Of a stretch of DNA of 64,000 nucleotides, positions 52,179 to 61,150 are shown in pieces. The DNA comes from Halovivax gelatinilyticus. GTDB taxonomy: Archaea; Halobacteriota; Halobacteria; Halobacteriales; Natrialbaceae. Position 1 is the first letter of the stretch; every line of letters starts with the position of its first letter. The stretch spans positions 3,113,992 to 3,177,991 of the forward strand of contig NZ_CP101322.1 of NCBI RefSeq assembly GCF_024300625.1. Reading direction: 5' to 3'. The translations under genes were made by a program, and so were the position numbers. Below the pieces are notes generated by a model. That model made no database searches. It had not been told where the DNA came from and saw only the letters and a program-made list of their open reading frames with translations.

Positions 52179-52553
52179 ATGTCCACGGCATCCACCGGCG
52201 CACATCCGTGCAATCTGATGGCCCAGGATGGGACCGACGGCTGTGATCCTCCGCTCATCGTCGAGGTCCTCTCCGATCCGGACGCCAGAGCGATGTACGC
52301 CGCACTCGAAGAGCCGAAGTCGGCGAGCGATCTCGTCGAAGAGCGTGGATTATCGACGAGCGGCGTCTATCGAAAACTCGAAATACTGAACGAGGCGGGG
52401 TTGATCAGGCCCGTCCCGTCGAGGGGATCGGCTGCGACCCGCTACGTCAGAGCGATGGATTGCGTCTCGATCACCTACGACGAACCGATCCGAATCGAGT
52501 GTCTGAAACACGGACTGGCGCTGCACTGTGACGTTCCGATCCAGGACCGATAG
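52179..52553 (+). CDS. ArsR-like winged-helix regulator
   Basis: A 124-residue transcription regulator. The winged helix spans about residues 28-95: IVEVLSDPDARAMYAALEEPKSASDLVEERGLSTSGVYRKLEILNEAG, then a wing RPVPSRGSAATRYVRAM. The N-terminus contains two Cys (CNLM near 12 and GCDP near 22), and the C-terminus has CLKHGLALHCDV, so a metal- or thiol-sensing Cys site is possible. It is 115 nt before fhs on the same strand and might control the formate/C1 genes. Confidence 0.75.
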   Translation: MSTASTGAHPCNLMAQDGTDGCDPPLIVEVLSDPDARAMYAALEEPKSASDLVEERGLSTSGVYRKLEILNEAGLIRPVPSRGSAATRYVRAMDCVSITYDEPIRIECLKHGLALHCDVPIQDR

Positions 52554-52668
52554 CGCCGGTCGAGTTCGACGGTGCACCGACGCGCTACCGACTGCACCCG
52601 ACGTATCGAACGATTCGCGTATCCGACGCCAACGTTGATGGTGTCACCGCAGAAATACTCCCGAAACC

Positions 52669-54387
52669 ATGCCCACAGACGACGCCTCCGACCCGAGCGT
52701 ACCGACCGATTACGAGATCGCTCGATCGACCGACATCGAACACATCGCGAACGTCGTAGAACCGTACGGACTCTCCCGCGAGGACCTGGCGCTCTACGGC
52801 GATCACGTTGCGAAACTTCCGTTCGAGACCATCGATCGGATCCGTACCGAACACGACGATGACGGCAAACTGATACTCGTCACCGGGATGACTCCGACGC
52901 CGATGGGCGAGGGAAAAACGGTGACGACGGTTGGGCTCGGACAGGCGTTAAACCGGATCGGAACGGACGCCCTGGTCGCCATCCGCGAGCCGTCACTCGG
53001 ACCGGTCTTCGGGGTGAAAGGCGGTGCCGCAGGTGGCGGCTACTCGCAGGTGTTGCCGATGGAGGATATCAACCTCCACTTTACCGGAGATCTCCACGCG
53101 CTCACCGCCGCGCACAACCTCGTCGCGACGATGCTCGATAACCACATCAAACAGGGAAACGCCCTGGATATCGACGTCAATCAAATCGAGTGGCCCCGGG
53201 CGATCGACATGAACGACCGCGTCCTGCGCGAGACCGTCGTCGGACTCGGCGGATCGGTCACGGGCGTCCCGCGCGAAGACGGGTTCGTCCTGACCGCGGC
53301 GTCGGAACTGATGGCCGTTCTCTGTCTCGCAGACGGTATCGACGACCTCAAAGCTCGCGTGAGTCGGATGATCGTCGCGTACGATGGCGACGGAAGGCCC
53401 GTTACCGCCGACGACATCGACGCGACGGGCGCCGTCTGCGTCCTGCTGAAGGACGCGCTGATGCCGAACCTGGTTCAGACGATCGAGGGCACCCCGGCGC
53501 TCGTCCACGGCGGGCCGTTCGCGAACATCGCCCACGGGACGAACTCGTTGTTGGCGGACGAAGTCGCGAGACACATCGGCGACTACGTCGTCACGGAGGC
53601 GGGATTCGGGTCCGATCTCGGCGCGGAGAAGTTCATGAACATCGTCTGTCGGTTCGCGGATATGGAACCCGATGCGATCACGCTCGTCGCCTCCGTCAGG
53701 GCGCTCAAGTACCACGGACAAAACATGTGGCCGGCGGACCTCGACGCGCTCGAAGCCGAGGACGTCGACGCCGTCCGCGACGGTCTCTCGAACCTCGACG
53801 CACACGTCAGAAACCTAACACAGTACGGCGTCCCGGTCGTCGTGGCGATCAACCGCTTCCCGGGCGATACCGACGCGGAGATCGCCGCCGTCCGCGACCA
53901 CTGTGAGACCGAACTCGGTGTCGACGTCGCCGAATCGCGAGTGTTCGAATCGGGCGGTGCGGGTGGCGTCGAACTCGCCGAGAAGCTGGTCACCGCGGCC
54001 GAAACCGACTCGACGTTCCGTCCGCTCTACGACCTCGACGTGCCGATCGCCGAGAAGATCGAGACGGTCGCGACCGAGATGTACGGTGCCGACGGCGTCG
54101 AATTTCACAGCAGCGCCGAGTCCGACCTGGAGCGACTCACCGACCTCGGTTTCGACGACGTGCCGATCTGCATGTCGAAGACGTTTCACTCCTTGAGCGA
54201 CGATCCGAGCCTGAAAGGTGTCCCCGAAGATTGGACGCTCGAAGTGCGAGACATCTATCCGTCCGCCGGGGCCGGATTTCTGGTCGTCCTCACGGCCGAC
54301 GTTCTCACGCTTCCGGGTCTCCCCGGCGAACCAGCCGCCGCCGGAATGGACGTCGACACTGACGGCAACGTGAGCGGCCTGTTCTAG
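52669..54387 (+). CDS. fhs: Formate-tetrahydrofolate ligase
   Basis: Fhs uses ATP to join formate to tetrahydrofolate, giving 10-formyl-THF for purines and C1 exchange. The 572-residue protein carries the P-loop-like TPTPMGEGKTVTTVGLGQAL near residue 75, the substrate block REPSLGPVFGVKGGAAGGGYSQV, HFTGDLHALTAAHNL and, near the C-terminus, YPSAGAGFLVVLTADVLTLPGLP. Length fits the family (about 550-560), with a small acidic N-terminal extension. It lies just upstream of a formate dehydrogenase region, suggesting that formate is both oxidised and assimilated. Confidence 0.95.
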   Translation: MPTDDASDPSVPTDYEIARSTDIEHIANVVEPYGLSREDLALYGDHVAKLPFETIDRIRTEHDDDGKLILVTGMTPTPMGEGKTVTTVGLGQALNRIGTDALVAIREPSLGPVFGVKGGAAGGGYSQVLPMEDINLHFTGDLHALTAAHNLVATMLDNHIKQGNALDIDVNQIEWPRAIDMNDRVLRETVVGLGGSVTGVPREDGFVLTAASELMAVLCLADGIDDLKARVSRMIVAYDGDGRPVTADDIDATGAVCVLLKDALMPNLVQTIEGTPALVHGGPFANIAHGTNSLLADEVARHIGDYVVTEAGFGSDLGAEKFMNIVCRFADMEPDAITLVASVRALKYHGQNMWPADLDALEAEDVDAVRDGLSNLDAHVRNLTQYGVPVVVAINRFPGDTDAEIAAVRDHCETELGVDVAESRVFESGGAGGVELAEKLVTAAETDSTFRPLYDLDVPIAEKIETVATEMYGADGVEFHSSAESDLERLTDLGFDDVPICMSKTFHSLSDDPSLKGVPEDWTLEVRDIYPSAGAGFLVVLTADVLTLPGLPGEPAAAGMDVDTDGNVSGLF

Positions 54388-54428
54388 CGTTGTGAACGCC
54401 CGCGCGAACTGGAAACTACAATTTGAAA

Positions 54429-55001
54429 TTACCCGTTGAAAGAGTCGCGATGCCAGGCTACCCAGATAGCGGTGTACACCGTCTGGAGATCGAAGTCTCC
54501 CCTCGCTCTCAGGGCGATACATCGATCGAGGTACTGCCGGTACGTCGCGACGCTCGGCGCGTCGGGATACCGTTCGTCGAGTTCACCGTGCTCGTAGAGG
54601 ACGGTCCACTCCGCACAACTCATCACGAGGTGAGCGGACGGATCGAGAAACTGGGCGAACGCGCTCGCGATCGAGACGTCCACTCCGGACAGGTCGGTTA
54701 GCGCCTCGATTGTCGGTTCCACTTCGGATTCATCGACCGCGGTCGATACGGCCGCGTGGACGGCTTCGTACTCGTTGTTCCCGAACGACTCTTCGCCCGC
54801 GCGGCGCCCTTCGTCGGGGTGCGCGCCGAGAAAGCGCCTGTAGTACCACTGGACGATCCACTCGACGTCGCGCCATCCATAGTCGCCGCTCGCGAGGGTC
54901 CGGGGAAGTACGTCCAGGTGTTCTCGCTCGATGTCGGCGAGCGGCTGACGCTGCTCGTATTCGCTCGCCAGCGTCTCTATTCGCTCTCCGGTTAGCTCCA
55001 T
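54429..55001 (-). CDS. Haloarchaeal protein of unknown function
   Basis: A 190-residue acidic soluble protein, mainly helical. It contains Trp/Tyr-rich segments (GWRDVEWIVQWYYRRFLGA near residue 43; IWVAWHRDS at the end) and a central helix pair (VSIASAFAQFLDPSAHLVMSCAEWTVLYEHG). The pattern resembles proteins that bind base or nucleotide substrates, but nothing specific is recognised. It lies inverted between fhs and fdhF, convergent with fhs. The composition is typical of the host, so recent transfer is not indicated. Confidence 0.6.
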   Translation of the reverse strand: MELTGERIETLASEYEQRQPLADIEREHLDVLPRTLASGDYGWRDVEWIVQWYYRRFLGAHPDEGRRAGEESFGNNEYEAVHAAVSTAVDESEVEPTIEALTDLSGVDVSIASAFAQFLDPSAHLVMSCAEWTVLYEHGELDERYPDAPSVATYRQYLDRCIALRARGDFDLQTVYTAIWVAWHRDSFNG

Positions 55002-55215
55002 ACGGTTCGGTGGCCTGCGATCGGCGTGAACGTTTTCCTTCCACTGAGGTTCCCTTCAGCTGTTCATCCAGTAGGTGTATCGAGGGTGTTTACCGGATCC
55101 CAGACAGCGAGCCGTCGACAAATTCGAGTTGCTGGGTATGAGAGAAAGTTTCATACCCGCTCGGACGGCACCTCTAGGTTGACCGATCGGCCGGCCAGGC
55201 GTTCGAGGAGATACT

Positions 55216-57360
55216 ATGGCAACTCAGGACACAGACCCGGTGAAGACGATCTGCCCGTACTGCGGCGTCGGCTGCGGGATCAAGGTACAGTCAGGCGAGG
55301 AGCCCGGCGACATGCGATTCGTCCCGTGGGGCGATGCGCCGGTGAACGAGGGTCGCATCTGTATCAAAGGCGGAGCGGCGACGGAGGTCGTAGATCACGA
55401 GGACCGATTAACCGACCCGCTCGTCAGGGAAGACGGCGAGTTTCGCGAAGCGTCCTGGGAAGAGGCCTACGAACGCATCGTCGCCGAGATGGGTCGTATC
55501 CGGGACGAGTACGGACCCGACGCGATGGGCTTTTTCGGTTCCTCGAAGGTGATGAACGAGGAGAACTACCTCCTCCAGAAGCTCGCGCGTCGGTACGGAA
55601 CCAACAACGTAGACAACTGCACGCGGATGTGTCACGCCTCGACGGTCTGGGCCCTCCGGACGAGTCTCGGCGCCGGGGCGATGACCAACAGCATGGCCGA
55701 CCTGCGCGAAGCGGCCGACGTCCTCTGGATTCAGGGGGCCAACCCGGGCGAACAGCACCCGATCGCGAACAGTCAGTACTTCCGACAGGCTGTGCTCGAC
55801 GGGGCGACGGTGATCCAGGTCGACCCGCACGCGAACAAGACGACGCGCTCGTTCAAGATCGACGAGACCGACCGTCACCAGCACCTCCAGCTGGAACCGG
55901 GCACCGATATCCCGCTGTTGAACGTCGTCATCAAGACGATCCTCGACCACCACGAGTCTCATCCCGAAGACGGCTGGATCGACGAGGAGTTCGTCGAGGA
56001 AAGAACCGAAGGGTTCGACCACCTCGTCGAGACCCTCGCCGACTTCGACGCCGAAGCCGCGGCCGAAACCTGCGGCGTCCCGCTCGAGGAGATCGAGCGA
56101 GCCGCGGCGGCGTACGCGTCGGCCGACAACGCGGCCATCTTCACCGGGATGGGCATGAGCCAGCACGCCTGCGGGGTCGACAACGTCCAGAACGAGATCA
56201 ATCTCGCGCTCATCACCGGGAACCTCGGCCGACCTGGCACGGGCGTCAATCCACTGCGCGGGCAGAACAACGTCCAGGGTACCTGTGACGTCGGAGCGAT
56301 GCCGAACGTCCTGCCGGGCTATCAGCTCGTCGACGACGACGAGGCACGTGCGTCGGTCGAGGACGTCTGGGGATTCGACGTCCCTGCAGAGCCGGGATTG
56401 ACGAACGTCGAGATCTCGGACGCGATCGGTTCGTCGATCCACGGCCTCTACGTCATGGGGGAGAATCCGGTGATGAGCGAACCGGACGCAAACCGCGCGA
56501 TCGAGCGAATCGAGAACGATCTCGAGTTCATGGTCGTCCAGGACATCTTCATGACCGAGACGGCGGAGTACGCCGACGTGGTACTCCCGGCGACGAGCTG
56601 GGCCGAACGGGGCGGGACGGTCACCAACACCGACCGGCGCGTCCAGTTGATGCGACCGGTAGCGAACGTCCACGAGAACACCAGACACGATCTCGACATC
56701 GTCTGTGAGGTGGGCCGTCGACTGTTCGACGACGGCGACGAACACTTCGACTTCGACGAGCCGGAAGCGGTGTTCGAAGAGCTACGTCGGGTCTGTCCGA
56801 GTTACCACGGTATGACGTACGAGGCGCTCGGAGAGGAGGGTATCCAGTGGCCCTGTTACGAGGAGGGTGACGAGGGCGATCAGTACCTCTACGAGGAGAC
56901 GTTCGACACGGAGAACGGACTCGGTCGGATCGTCGGCGTCACCCATCAACCGCCGAAGGAGACGCCCGACGAGGAGTATCCGCTCATCCTCACGACCGCC
57001 AGACTCGAAGAGCACTACAACACGGGGACGATGAGTCGTCGATCCCCGACGCTCTCGCGCCAGCACCCTGAGAACTTCGTCGACATTCATCCGAACGACG
57101 CCGCGAAATACGGTGTCGAAGACGGCGACGAGGTTACGATCCGATCGCGACGCGGGGAGATCACCGTCCGCGCCCAGGTTACCGAGGATATCAAAGAGGG
57201 TGTCATCTGGACGACCCCGCACTTTGCTGCCGCCTCGGCGAACCGGTTGACGAACAACGTTCTCGACGAGCGAGCGAAAATACCGGAGTACAAGGCCGCC
57301 GCCGCGGAGATCGAAGTCGGCGTCGAACCCGCTACTGGCACCTCTCCGGCTGACGACTGA
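55216..57360 (+). CDS. fdhF: Molybdopterin-dependent formate dehydrogenase, catalytic subunit (Cys type)
   Basis: A 714-residue enzyme that oxidises formate to CO2 with a bis-MGD cofactor. The N-terminal [4Fe-4S] ligands are Cys13, 16, 20 and 49 (CPYCGVGCGI and GRICIKG). The metal ligand is Cys139 followed by His140 (RMCHAST), so this is a cysteine rather than a selenocysteine enzyme. Later cofactor blocks are WIQGANPGEQHPIANS, GLYVMGENPVMSEPD and LPATSWAERGGTVTNTDRRVQ. There is no Tat signal, so it is cytoplasmic. No FdhB or electron-acceptor subunit follows; a soluble ferredoxin or an NAD-linked partner elsewhere is likely. Confidence 0.95.
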   Translation: MATQDTDPVKTICPYCGVGCGIKVQSGEEPGDMRFVPWGDAPVNEGRICIKGGAATEVVDHEDRLTDPLVREDGEFREASWEEAYERIVAEMGRIRDEYGPDAMGFFGSSKVMNEENYLLQKLARRYGTNNVDNCTRMCHASTVWALRTSLGAGAMTNSMADLREAADVLWIQGANPGEQHPIANSQYFRQAVLDGATVIQVDPHANKTTRSFKIDETDRHQHLQLEPGTDIPLLNVVIKTILDHHESHPEDGWIDEEFVEERTEGFDHLVETLADFDAEAAAETCGVPLEEIERAAAAYASADNAAIFTGMGMSQHACGVDNVQNEINLALITGNLGRPGTGVNPLRGQNNVQGTCDVGAMPNVLPGYQLVDDDEARASVEDVWGFDVPAEPGLTNVEISDAIGSSIHGLYVMGENPVMSEPDANRAIERIENDLEFMVVQDIFMTETAEYADVVLPATSWAERGGTVTNTDRRVQLMRPVANVHENTRHDLDIVCEVGRRLFDDGDEHFDFDEPEAVFEELRRVCPSYHGMTYEALGEEGIQWPCYEEGDEGDQYLYEETFDTENGLGRIVGVTHQPPKETPDEEYPLILTTARLEEHYNTGTMSRRSPTLSRQHPENFVDIHPNDAAKYGVEDGDEVTIRSRRGEITVRAQVTEDIKEGVIWTTPHFAAASANRLTNNVLDERAKIPEYKAAAAEIEVGVEPATGTSPADD

Positions 57361-57452
57361 GGGTAACCCAGGGGGTTGTACGAACGCAGGGCCGTTGTGC
57401 GGTGAGTTCGTGCGAGGACAACGTTTTACCGTCGCTGTGAATTCGGTTAGGT

Positions 57453-59192
57453 ATGGCACCGCGTGCCCCCGATCGGATCGTGCGTGTCGACCTCACCGAC
57501 GAGCGGGTCGAGTCGGAGCCGGTTCCCGAGCGCTGGCGGCGATTGTACGTCGGTGGGAAGGGTCTCGGGGCGCGCTATCTCTTCGACGAACTCGAGCCGG
57601 GCGTCGATCCGCTCGGTGCGAAGAACGTTTTGGGGTTCGTGCTCGGACCGCTCAGCGGGTACCTTCCCGGCGACGGTCGCTACGCGGCGATCACGAAGTC
57701 TCCGCTCACCGGAACCTTTCTCGACTCCTACGCAGGTGGTGAGTTTCCCGCCGCGCTGGCCGGATCGCTCGGCGATCACATCGGTATACTCGTAACCGGA
57801 CGTGCCAGTCGACCGGTTCGGCTGGACGTAGCGAATGGATCCGTCTCCATCGAACCGGCCGAATCGTGGGGCGAGGATACGGTCGAGACCGACCGTCGCC
57901 ACCCGGACGCGAGTGTGGCGTGTATCGGCCCGGCCGGCGAGCACGAGGTCTCGTTCGCGACGATCGCCTCCGACGAGGCGACGCACCACGCCGGACGCGG
58001 TGGTGCCGGTGCTGTCATGGGGTCGAAACGGTTGAAGGCCGTCGTCGCTCGAGACGACCCGCCGACACCCGACTCGGTGCTGGCTCGGTTGCGGGCGCGA
58101 GCGACGGATCGGTATCGCGAGAGCGAAACCGGGATCTGGCAATCCACCTCGGAGACCGTAGAGACCGTCGACTTCGCGAACGAGGCGGGCGTCCTCTCGT
58201 CTTACGGGTGGCGCGAGCGCGGGTTCGACGACACCGAGAGCGTGGGAATCGAGGCGGCGCGCGACGTCGCCACCGGACGGGAACGTGACGGACCGATCCC
58301 CGGTGGGTTTCGCGTCGACACTGACGAAGGCGAGACGGTTCCGCGAGGCGCAACGGCCATGACCCTCGGCGCCGGTCTCGGTATCGACGACTTCGAGGAG
58401 ATTTCCCGGCTCGGACACCGGTGCAACCGCCTTGGCGTCGATCTGATCGAGGCCGGAAACGCTATCGCGTGGGCGATTCGAGCGGCCGACGACGGCTTCC
58501 TTGACCGCGACCTCTCGTTCGGATCGCCGTCCGACGCCCGCGACCTGCTCTTCGAAATCGGGAATCGATCGTCACCGCTGGGAGAGGCGCTGGCGGCGGG
58601 TATCGACGTCGCAGCCGAGCGCTACGGTGGCGATCAGTTCATTCCGTCCGTTAAACGACAATCCCTGCCCGCGTACGATCCGCGCGCCACGTCGAGTATG
58701 GCGCTCGCCTACGCCACGAGCGATCGCGGCGGCTGTCACCGGCGGGCCCGACCGATCGAACGAGCGGTGTTCGAAGCTGACTGGGACGCAACACGGACGG
58801 TCGACGCGATCGTTCGGGCCCAGAACGAGCGGTCGCTTCGCTGGAGCCTCGTCGCCGACGACTTCGTCGGCGAATCGATCGACGCCGCCGAGTGGCTCGA
58901 CGCCGTCGGTGTCCCGTATCACGACCTCGACTCGACTGGCGAGCGCATCTGGAATCTCGTCCGATTGTTCAACGTCCGGGAAGGATTCGACCGTCGCGAC
59001 GACGCCTTTCCCTCGGAGCTCGTCGATGGAACGGTCGATCAGGATGCGTTCGAGTCGCTGCTCGATACGTACTACGTCCAGCGGGGCTGGGACCGCTCCG
59101 GTTGCCCTACCGAACAGACGCTCTCTGCCCTCGATCTTGATTCCTTCGTCGACGATTCGTTGGGTGCTAAAGACTCGACCGTCGATGAGTGA
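57453..59192 (+). CDS. Aldehyde ferredoxin oxidoreductase family protein without the [4Fe-4S] cysteines
   Basis: A 579-residue member of the AOR family, which normally holds a tungsto-bispterin and a [4Fe-4S] cluster. Family landmarks: WRRLYVGGKGLGARYLF (28-44), pterin-binding TKSPLTGTFLDSYAGGEF (81-98), HHAGRGGAGAVMGSK (178-192), RCNRLGVDLIEAGN (323-336), YATSDRGGCHRRA (420-432) and FNVREGFDRRDD (506-517). Only Cys157, 324, 428 and 551 exist. The CxxCxxxC motif expected near 270-300 and the fourth ligand near 469 are missing. It may bind pterin without normal electron transfer. It lies 93 nt after fdhF and before yqeC. Confidence 0.85.
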   Translation: MAPRAPDRIVRVDLTDERVESEPVPERWRRLYVGGKGLGARYLFDELEPGVDPLGAKNVLGFVLGPLSGYLPGDGRYAAITKSPLTGTFLDSYAGGEFPAALAGSLGDHIGILVTGRASRPVRLDVANGSVSIEPAESWGEDTVETDRRHPDASVACIGPAGEHEVSFATIASDEATHHAGRGGAGAVMGSKRLKAVVARDDPPTPDSVLARLRARATDRYRESETGIWQSTSETVETVDFANEAGVLSSYGWRERGFDDTESVGIEAARDVATGRERDGPIPGGFRVDTDEGETVPRGATAMTLGAGLGIDDFEEISRLGHRCNRLGVDLIEAGNAIAWAIRAADDGFLDRDLSFGSPSDARDLLFEIGNRSSPLGEALAAGIDVAAERYGGDQFIPSVKRQSLPAYDPRATSSMALAYATSDRGGCHRRARPIERAVFEADWDATRTVDAIVRAQNERSLRWSLVADDFVGESIDAAEWLDAVGVPYHDLDSTGERIWNLVRLFNVREGFDRRDDAFPSELVDGTVDQDAFESLLDTYYVQRGWDRSGCPTEQTLSALDLDSFVDDSLGAKDSTVDE

Positions 59193-59258
59193 TGCCGGTT
59201 GGAGCCGGCTGGGCGATCGATGGGGAATCGACATAACGAGTGCGATCGAATCCCGACT

Positions 59259-60017
59259 ATGGAACTCGAACGCGCTCTCGAAGCCGATGCGGGACTCATC
59301 TGCGTCGTCGGCGCCGGGGGAAAGAAAACGACGCTCTACACGCTCGCGAATCGGCTCGATCGGGCCGTTCTCACCGCGACGGTTCGGATCCCAATCTTCG
59401 ACGGGATCGTCGAATCGGTCGTCGTCGGTGACGATCCGCTCTCGGTGACGGCCTCTCACTCGGACGCGTGGCCGATCGGCCTCGTTCCCGGACGCGAGGG
59501 TGACCGATACCTCGGCTTTGCACCCGATATCGTCTCCGAAATCGCCGCCACGCACGATGGACCGGTACTCGTCAAAGCGGACGGTGCTCGCACTCGCGAG
59601 TTCAAGGCACCGAGTGAACGGGAACCGCAGATTCCATCGACCGCCGACGTCGTCCTTCCGATCGCCAGCGTCGACGCCGTCGGGCGGGCGCTCTCTGCAG
59701 AGACAGTTCACCGGCCCGAACGTATCGCAGAACTCACCGGTCTCGACCGTGGGCAGCCGATCACGTCGGAGACGATCGCGACGGTGCTCACCCATCCGGC
59801 TGGCGGGCTGAAATCGGTGCCGGCTGGTGCGACGGTCATCCCGGTATTGAACAAGGTCGACGACGAGTCGGACGCAGCGATCGGACGTGAGATCGCTCGT
59901 CGGATCGACGACCGTCTCGATTTGGCCGATTCGAAGCCGCGCGGCGTCTCCGTTCCGCGGATCGTTCTCGCCAGCATGATCGAACCGACGGTCGTAGACG
60001 TCCTCGAACGAAGTTAA
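59259..60017 (+). CDS. yqeC: YqeC-type molybdenum hydroxylase accessory protein
   Basis: A 252-residue putative P-loop protein of the YqeC family, named for its link to selenium-dependent molybdenum hydroxylases. The N-terminal motif CVVGAGGKKTTLYTLAN is a Walker A-like site; VLVKADGARTREFKAPSEREPQIP is the main family signature, and VIPVLNKVDDE resembles a GTPase NKxD motif. The ATG at 59259 gives the family start; the frame upstream overlaps the AOR-like gene end. Its place beside AOR-like and mobA genes suggests a role in cofactor maturation or insertion. Biochemistry of the family is not settled. Confidence 0.85.
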   Translation: MELERALEADAGLICVVGAGGKKTTLYTLANRLDRAVLTATVRIPIFDGIVESVVVGDDPLSVTASHSDAWPIGLVPGREGDRYLGFAPDIVSEIAATHDGPVLVKADGARTREFKAPSEREPQIPSTADVVLPIASVDAVGRALSAETVHRPERIAELTGLDRGQPITSETIATVLTHPAGGLKSVPAGATVIPVLNKVDDESDAAIGREIARRIDDRLDLADSKPRGVSVPRIVLASMIEPTVVDVLERS

Positions 60018-60058
60018 CCGATCTCTTCGGGACGAATGTTCGAGCGTTCCGAGAACGT

Positions 60059-60712
60059 TCAGCGCTCACCGTCCCGTCGGATACGTTCGACTGCCTCGTC
60101 TAGCTCCTCGCGGGTATTGACGTTCGCGAACGTGGCCGGATCGTCGATTTCGTCCGATTCGATCACCGCGTACTCCAGCGTCTCTACTGCGTCGAGTATC
60201 CGCCCGTCCCCGGTTTCGAGCGCCCGTTCGCAGGCCGCGCGCATCGGTTCCACTCGGTACACCGCCTGAGTCGTTTGAAACCAGCCATCGGATAGTCTGG
60301 CGATCGCGCCGTCGCATCCCCGGGCCCGCTCGAAGGCGTACGCCAAAAATGTGGGATCGACGAACGGCATGTCGCACGCGACTACCGCGGCATATTCGGC
60401 GTCCGTCGCGGAAAGCCCCGTAGCGATTCCACCCATCGGACCCCGATCTGGCGTCTCGTCGATAGCGATCTCGACGGGACTTGGATGGCCGCCCATCACC
60501 GACTCGAGTCCCTCTCGTTGGTCGGTTCGCCCGTTGACGACGAGTTCACCGACGACGGGCGCGAGACGGTCGGCAACCCGTCGTACCATCGCCACCCCGT
60601 CGACGTTCGCGAAGGCCTTATCGCCATCGCCAAAGCGCGTAGAGCGTCCACCGGCGAGGATCACGCCCGCTCGGTTCGACTGGGCCGAGCCGCTCGCCTC
60701 CGATTCGCTCAT
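60059..60712 (-). CDS. mobA: Molybdenum cofactor guanylyltransferase MobA
   Basis: MobA adds GMP to molybdopterin, giving the MGD cofactor needed by FdhF. The 217-residue nucleotidyltransferase has the N-terminal signature VILAGGRSTRFGDGDKAF, the guanine-site segment DETPDRGPMGGIATGL and the metal-binding VACDMPFVDP. The last part, FANVNTREELDEA, is typical of MobA and its relatives. It is convergent with yqeC, with 41 nt between the stops. Confidence 0.92.
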   Translation of the reverse strand: MSESEASGSAQSNRAGVILAGGRSTRFGDGDKAFANVDGVAMVRRVADRLAPVVGELVVNGRTDQREGLESVMGGHPSPVEIAIDETPDRGPMGGIATGLSATDAEYAAVVACDMPFVDPTFLAYAFERARGCDGAIARLSDGWFQTTQAVYRVEPMRAACERALETGDGRILDAVETLEYAVIESDEIDDPATFANVNTREELDEAVERIRRDGER

Positions 60713-60843
60713 ACGTCGCCTACGGTGCTCATCGAAAAAAGCGTTCGTCGATCGAGGCGGTGTTTCCGTTCACATCTGCGGTGACACGGACAATCCGAGA
60801 GTGGGAATCGCAACTCTCGAAATCCGCGTTCGATCCGATACTC

Positions 60844-60898
60844 GCCGCTCGCGAGTTTGCTCGCGGCATGAATATGGGCCAACTCGGACTTGAACCGA
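60844..60898 (-). repeat. Partial copy of the tRNA-Ile 3' end plus flank
   Basis: A 55-nt copy of the sequence at 60973-61027, with three mismatches. It includes 24 nt equivalent to the T arm and acceptor 3' strand of the neighbouring tRNA-Ile and 31 nt of its downstream flank, with the stem-loop GCCGCGAG-CAAA-CTCGCG-AG-CGGC. A 3'-end tRNA duplicate is what recombination at a tRNA attachment site leaves behind, although the interval between copies is only about 75 nt. Confidence 0.75.
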
Positions 60899-60972
60899 AG
60901 GAAGACGTTCCGGGTCGCTTCGCTCCCGGGCTGCGACTTCCAGGGCTCAAATCTGAGTCGGATTCCGGACTT

Positions 60973-61003
60973 GCCGCTCGCGAGTTTGCTCGCGGCAAGA
61001 ATA
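60973..61003 (-). repeat. Stem-loop and flank immediately downstream of tRNA-Ile
   Basis: This is the second copy of the flank repeat. On the minus strand the tRNA ends at 61004 and is followed by ATATTCTT and a hairpin-forming GC-rich segment (GCCGCGAG, loop CAAA, then CTCGCGAGCGGC with a 2-nt bulge). It could mark tRNA 3' processing or termination. Together with the first copy it brackets about 75 nt of unique DNA. Confidence 0.6.
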
Positions 61004-61077
61004 TGGGCCAACTCGGATTTGAACCGAGAGCCTCCACCTTATCAGAGTGGCGCTCAACCTGATTGAGCTATTGGCCC
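61004..61077 (-). tRNA. tRNA-Ile (anticodon GAT)
   Basis: A 74-nt cloverleaf. The acceptor GGGCCAA/TTGGCCC is perfect with discriminator A. The D stem is GCTC/GAGC. The anticodon stem CCACT/GGTGG (one T-G pair) holds loop CTGATAA, giving anticodon GAT. The T arm is CTCGG-TTCAAAT-CCGAG. CCA is not encoded. Its last 24 nt are duplicated at 60875-60898. Confidence 0.97.
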
Positions 61078-61150
61078 GCTGCATCAGTTGGTAGCCGGGT
61101 GGGATGTTTAAACGTTTCTTTCCGTTCGCGTCGAACAGTGGGAGACGGCG

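Noticed and set aside
55408-56745. A 445-codon antisense frame
   Set aside because: Shadow of fdhF on the opposite strand, with no domain and the wrong composition.
60760-61062. A 100-codon frame with a repeated peptide (LAAREFARG and MGQLG)
   Set aside because: It is created by the duplicated tRNA-Ile 3' end and flank and reads through the tRNA gene; it is not a protein repeat.
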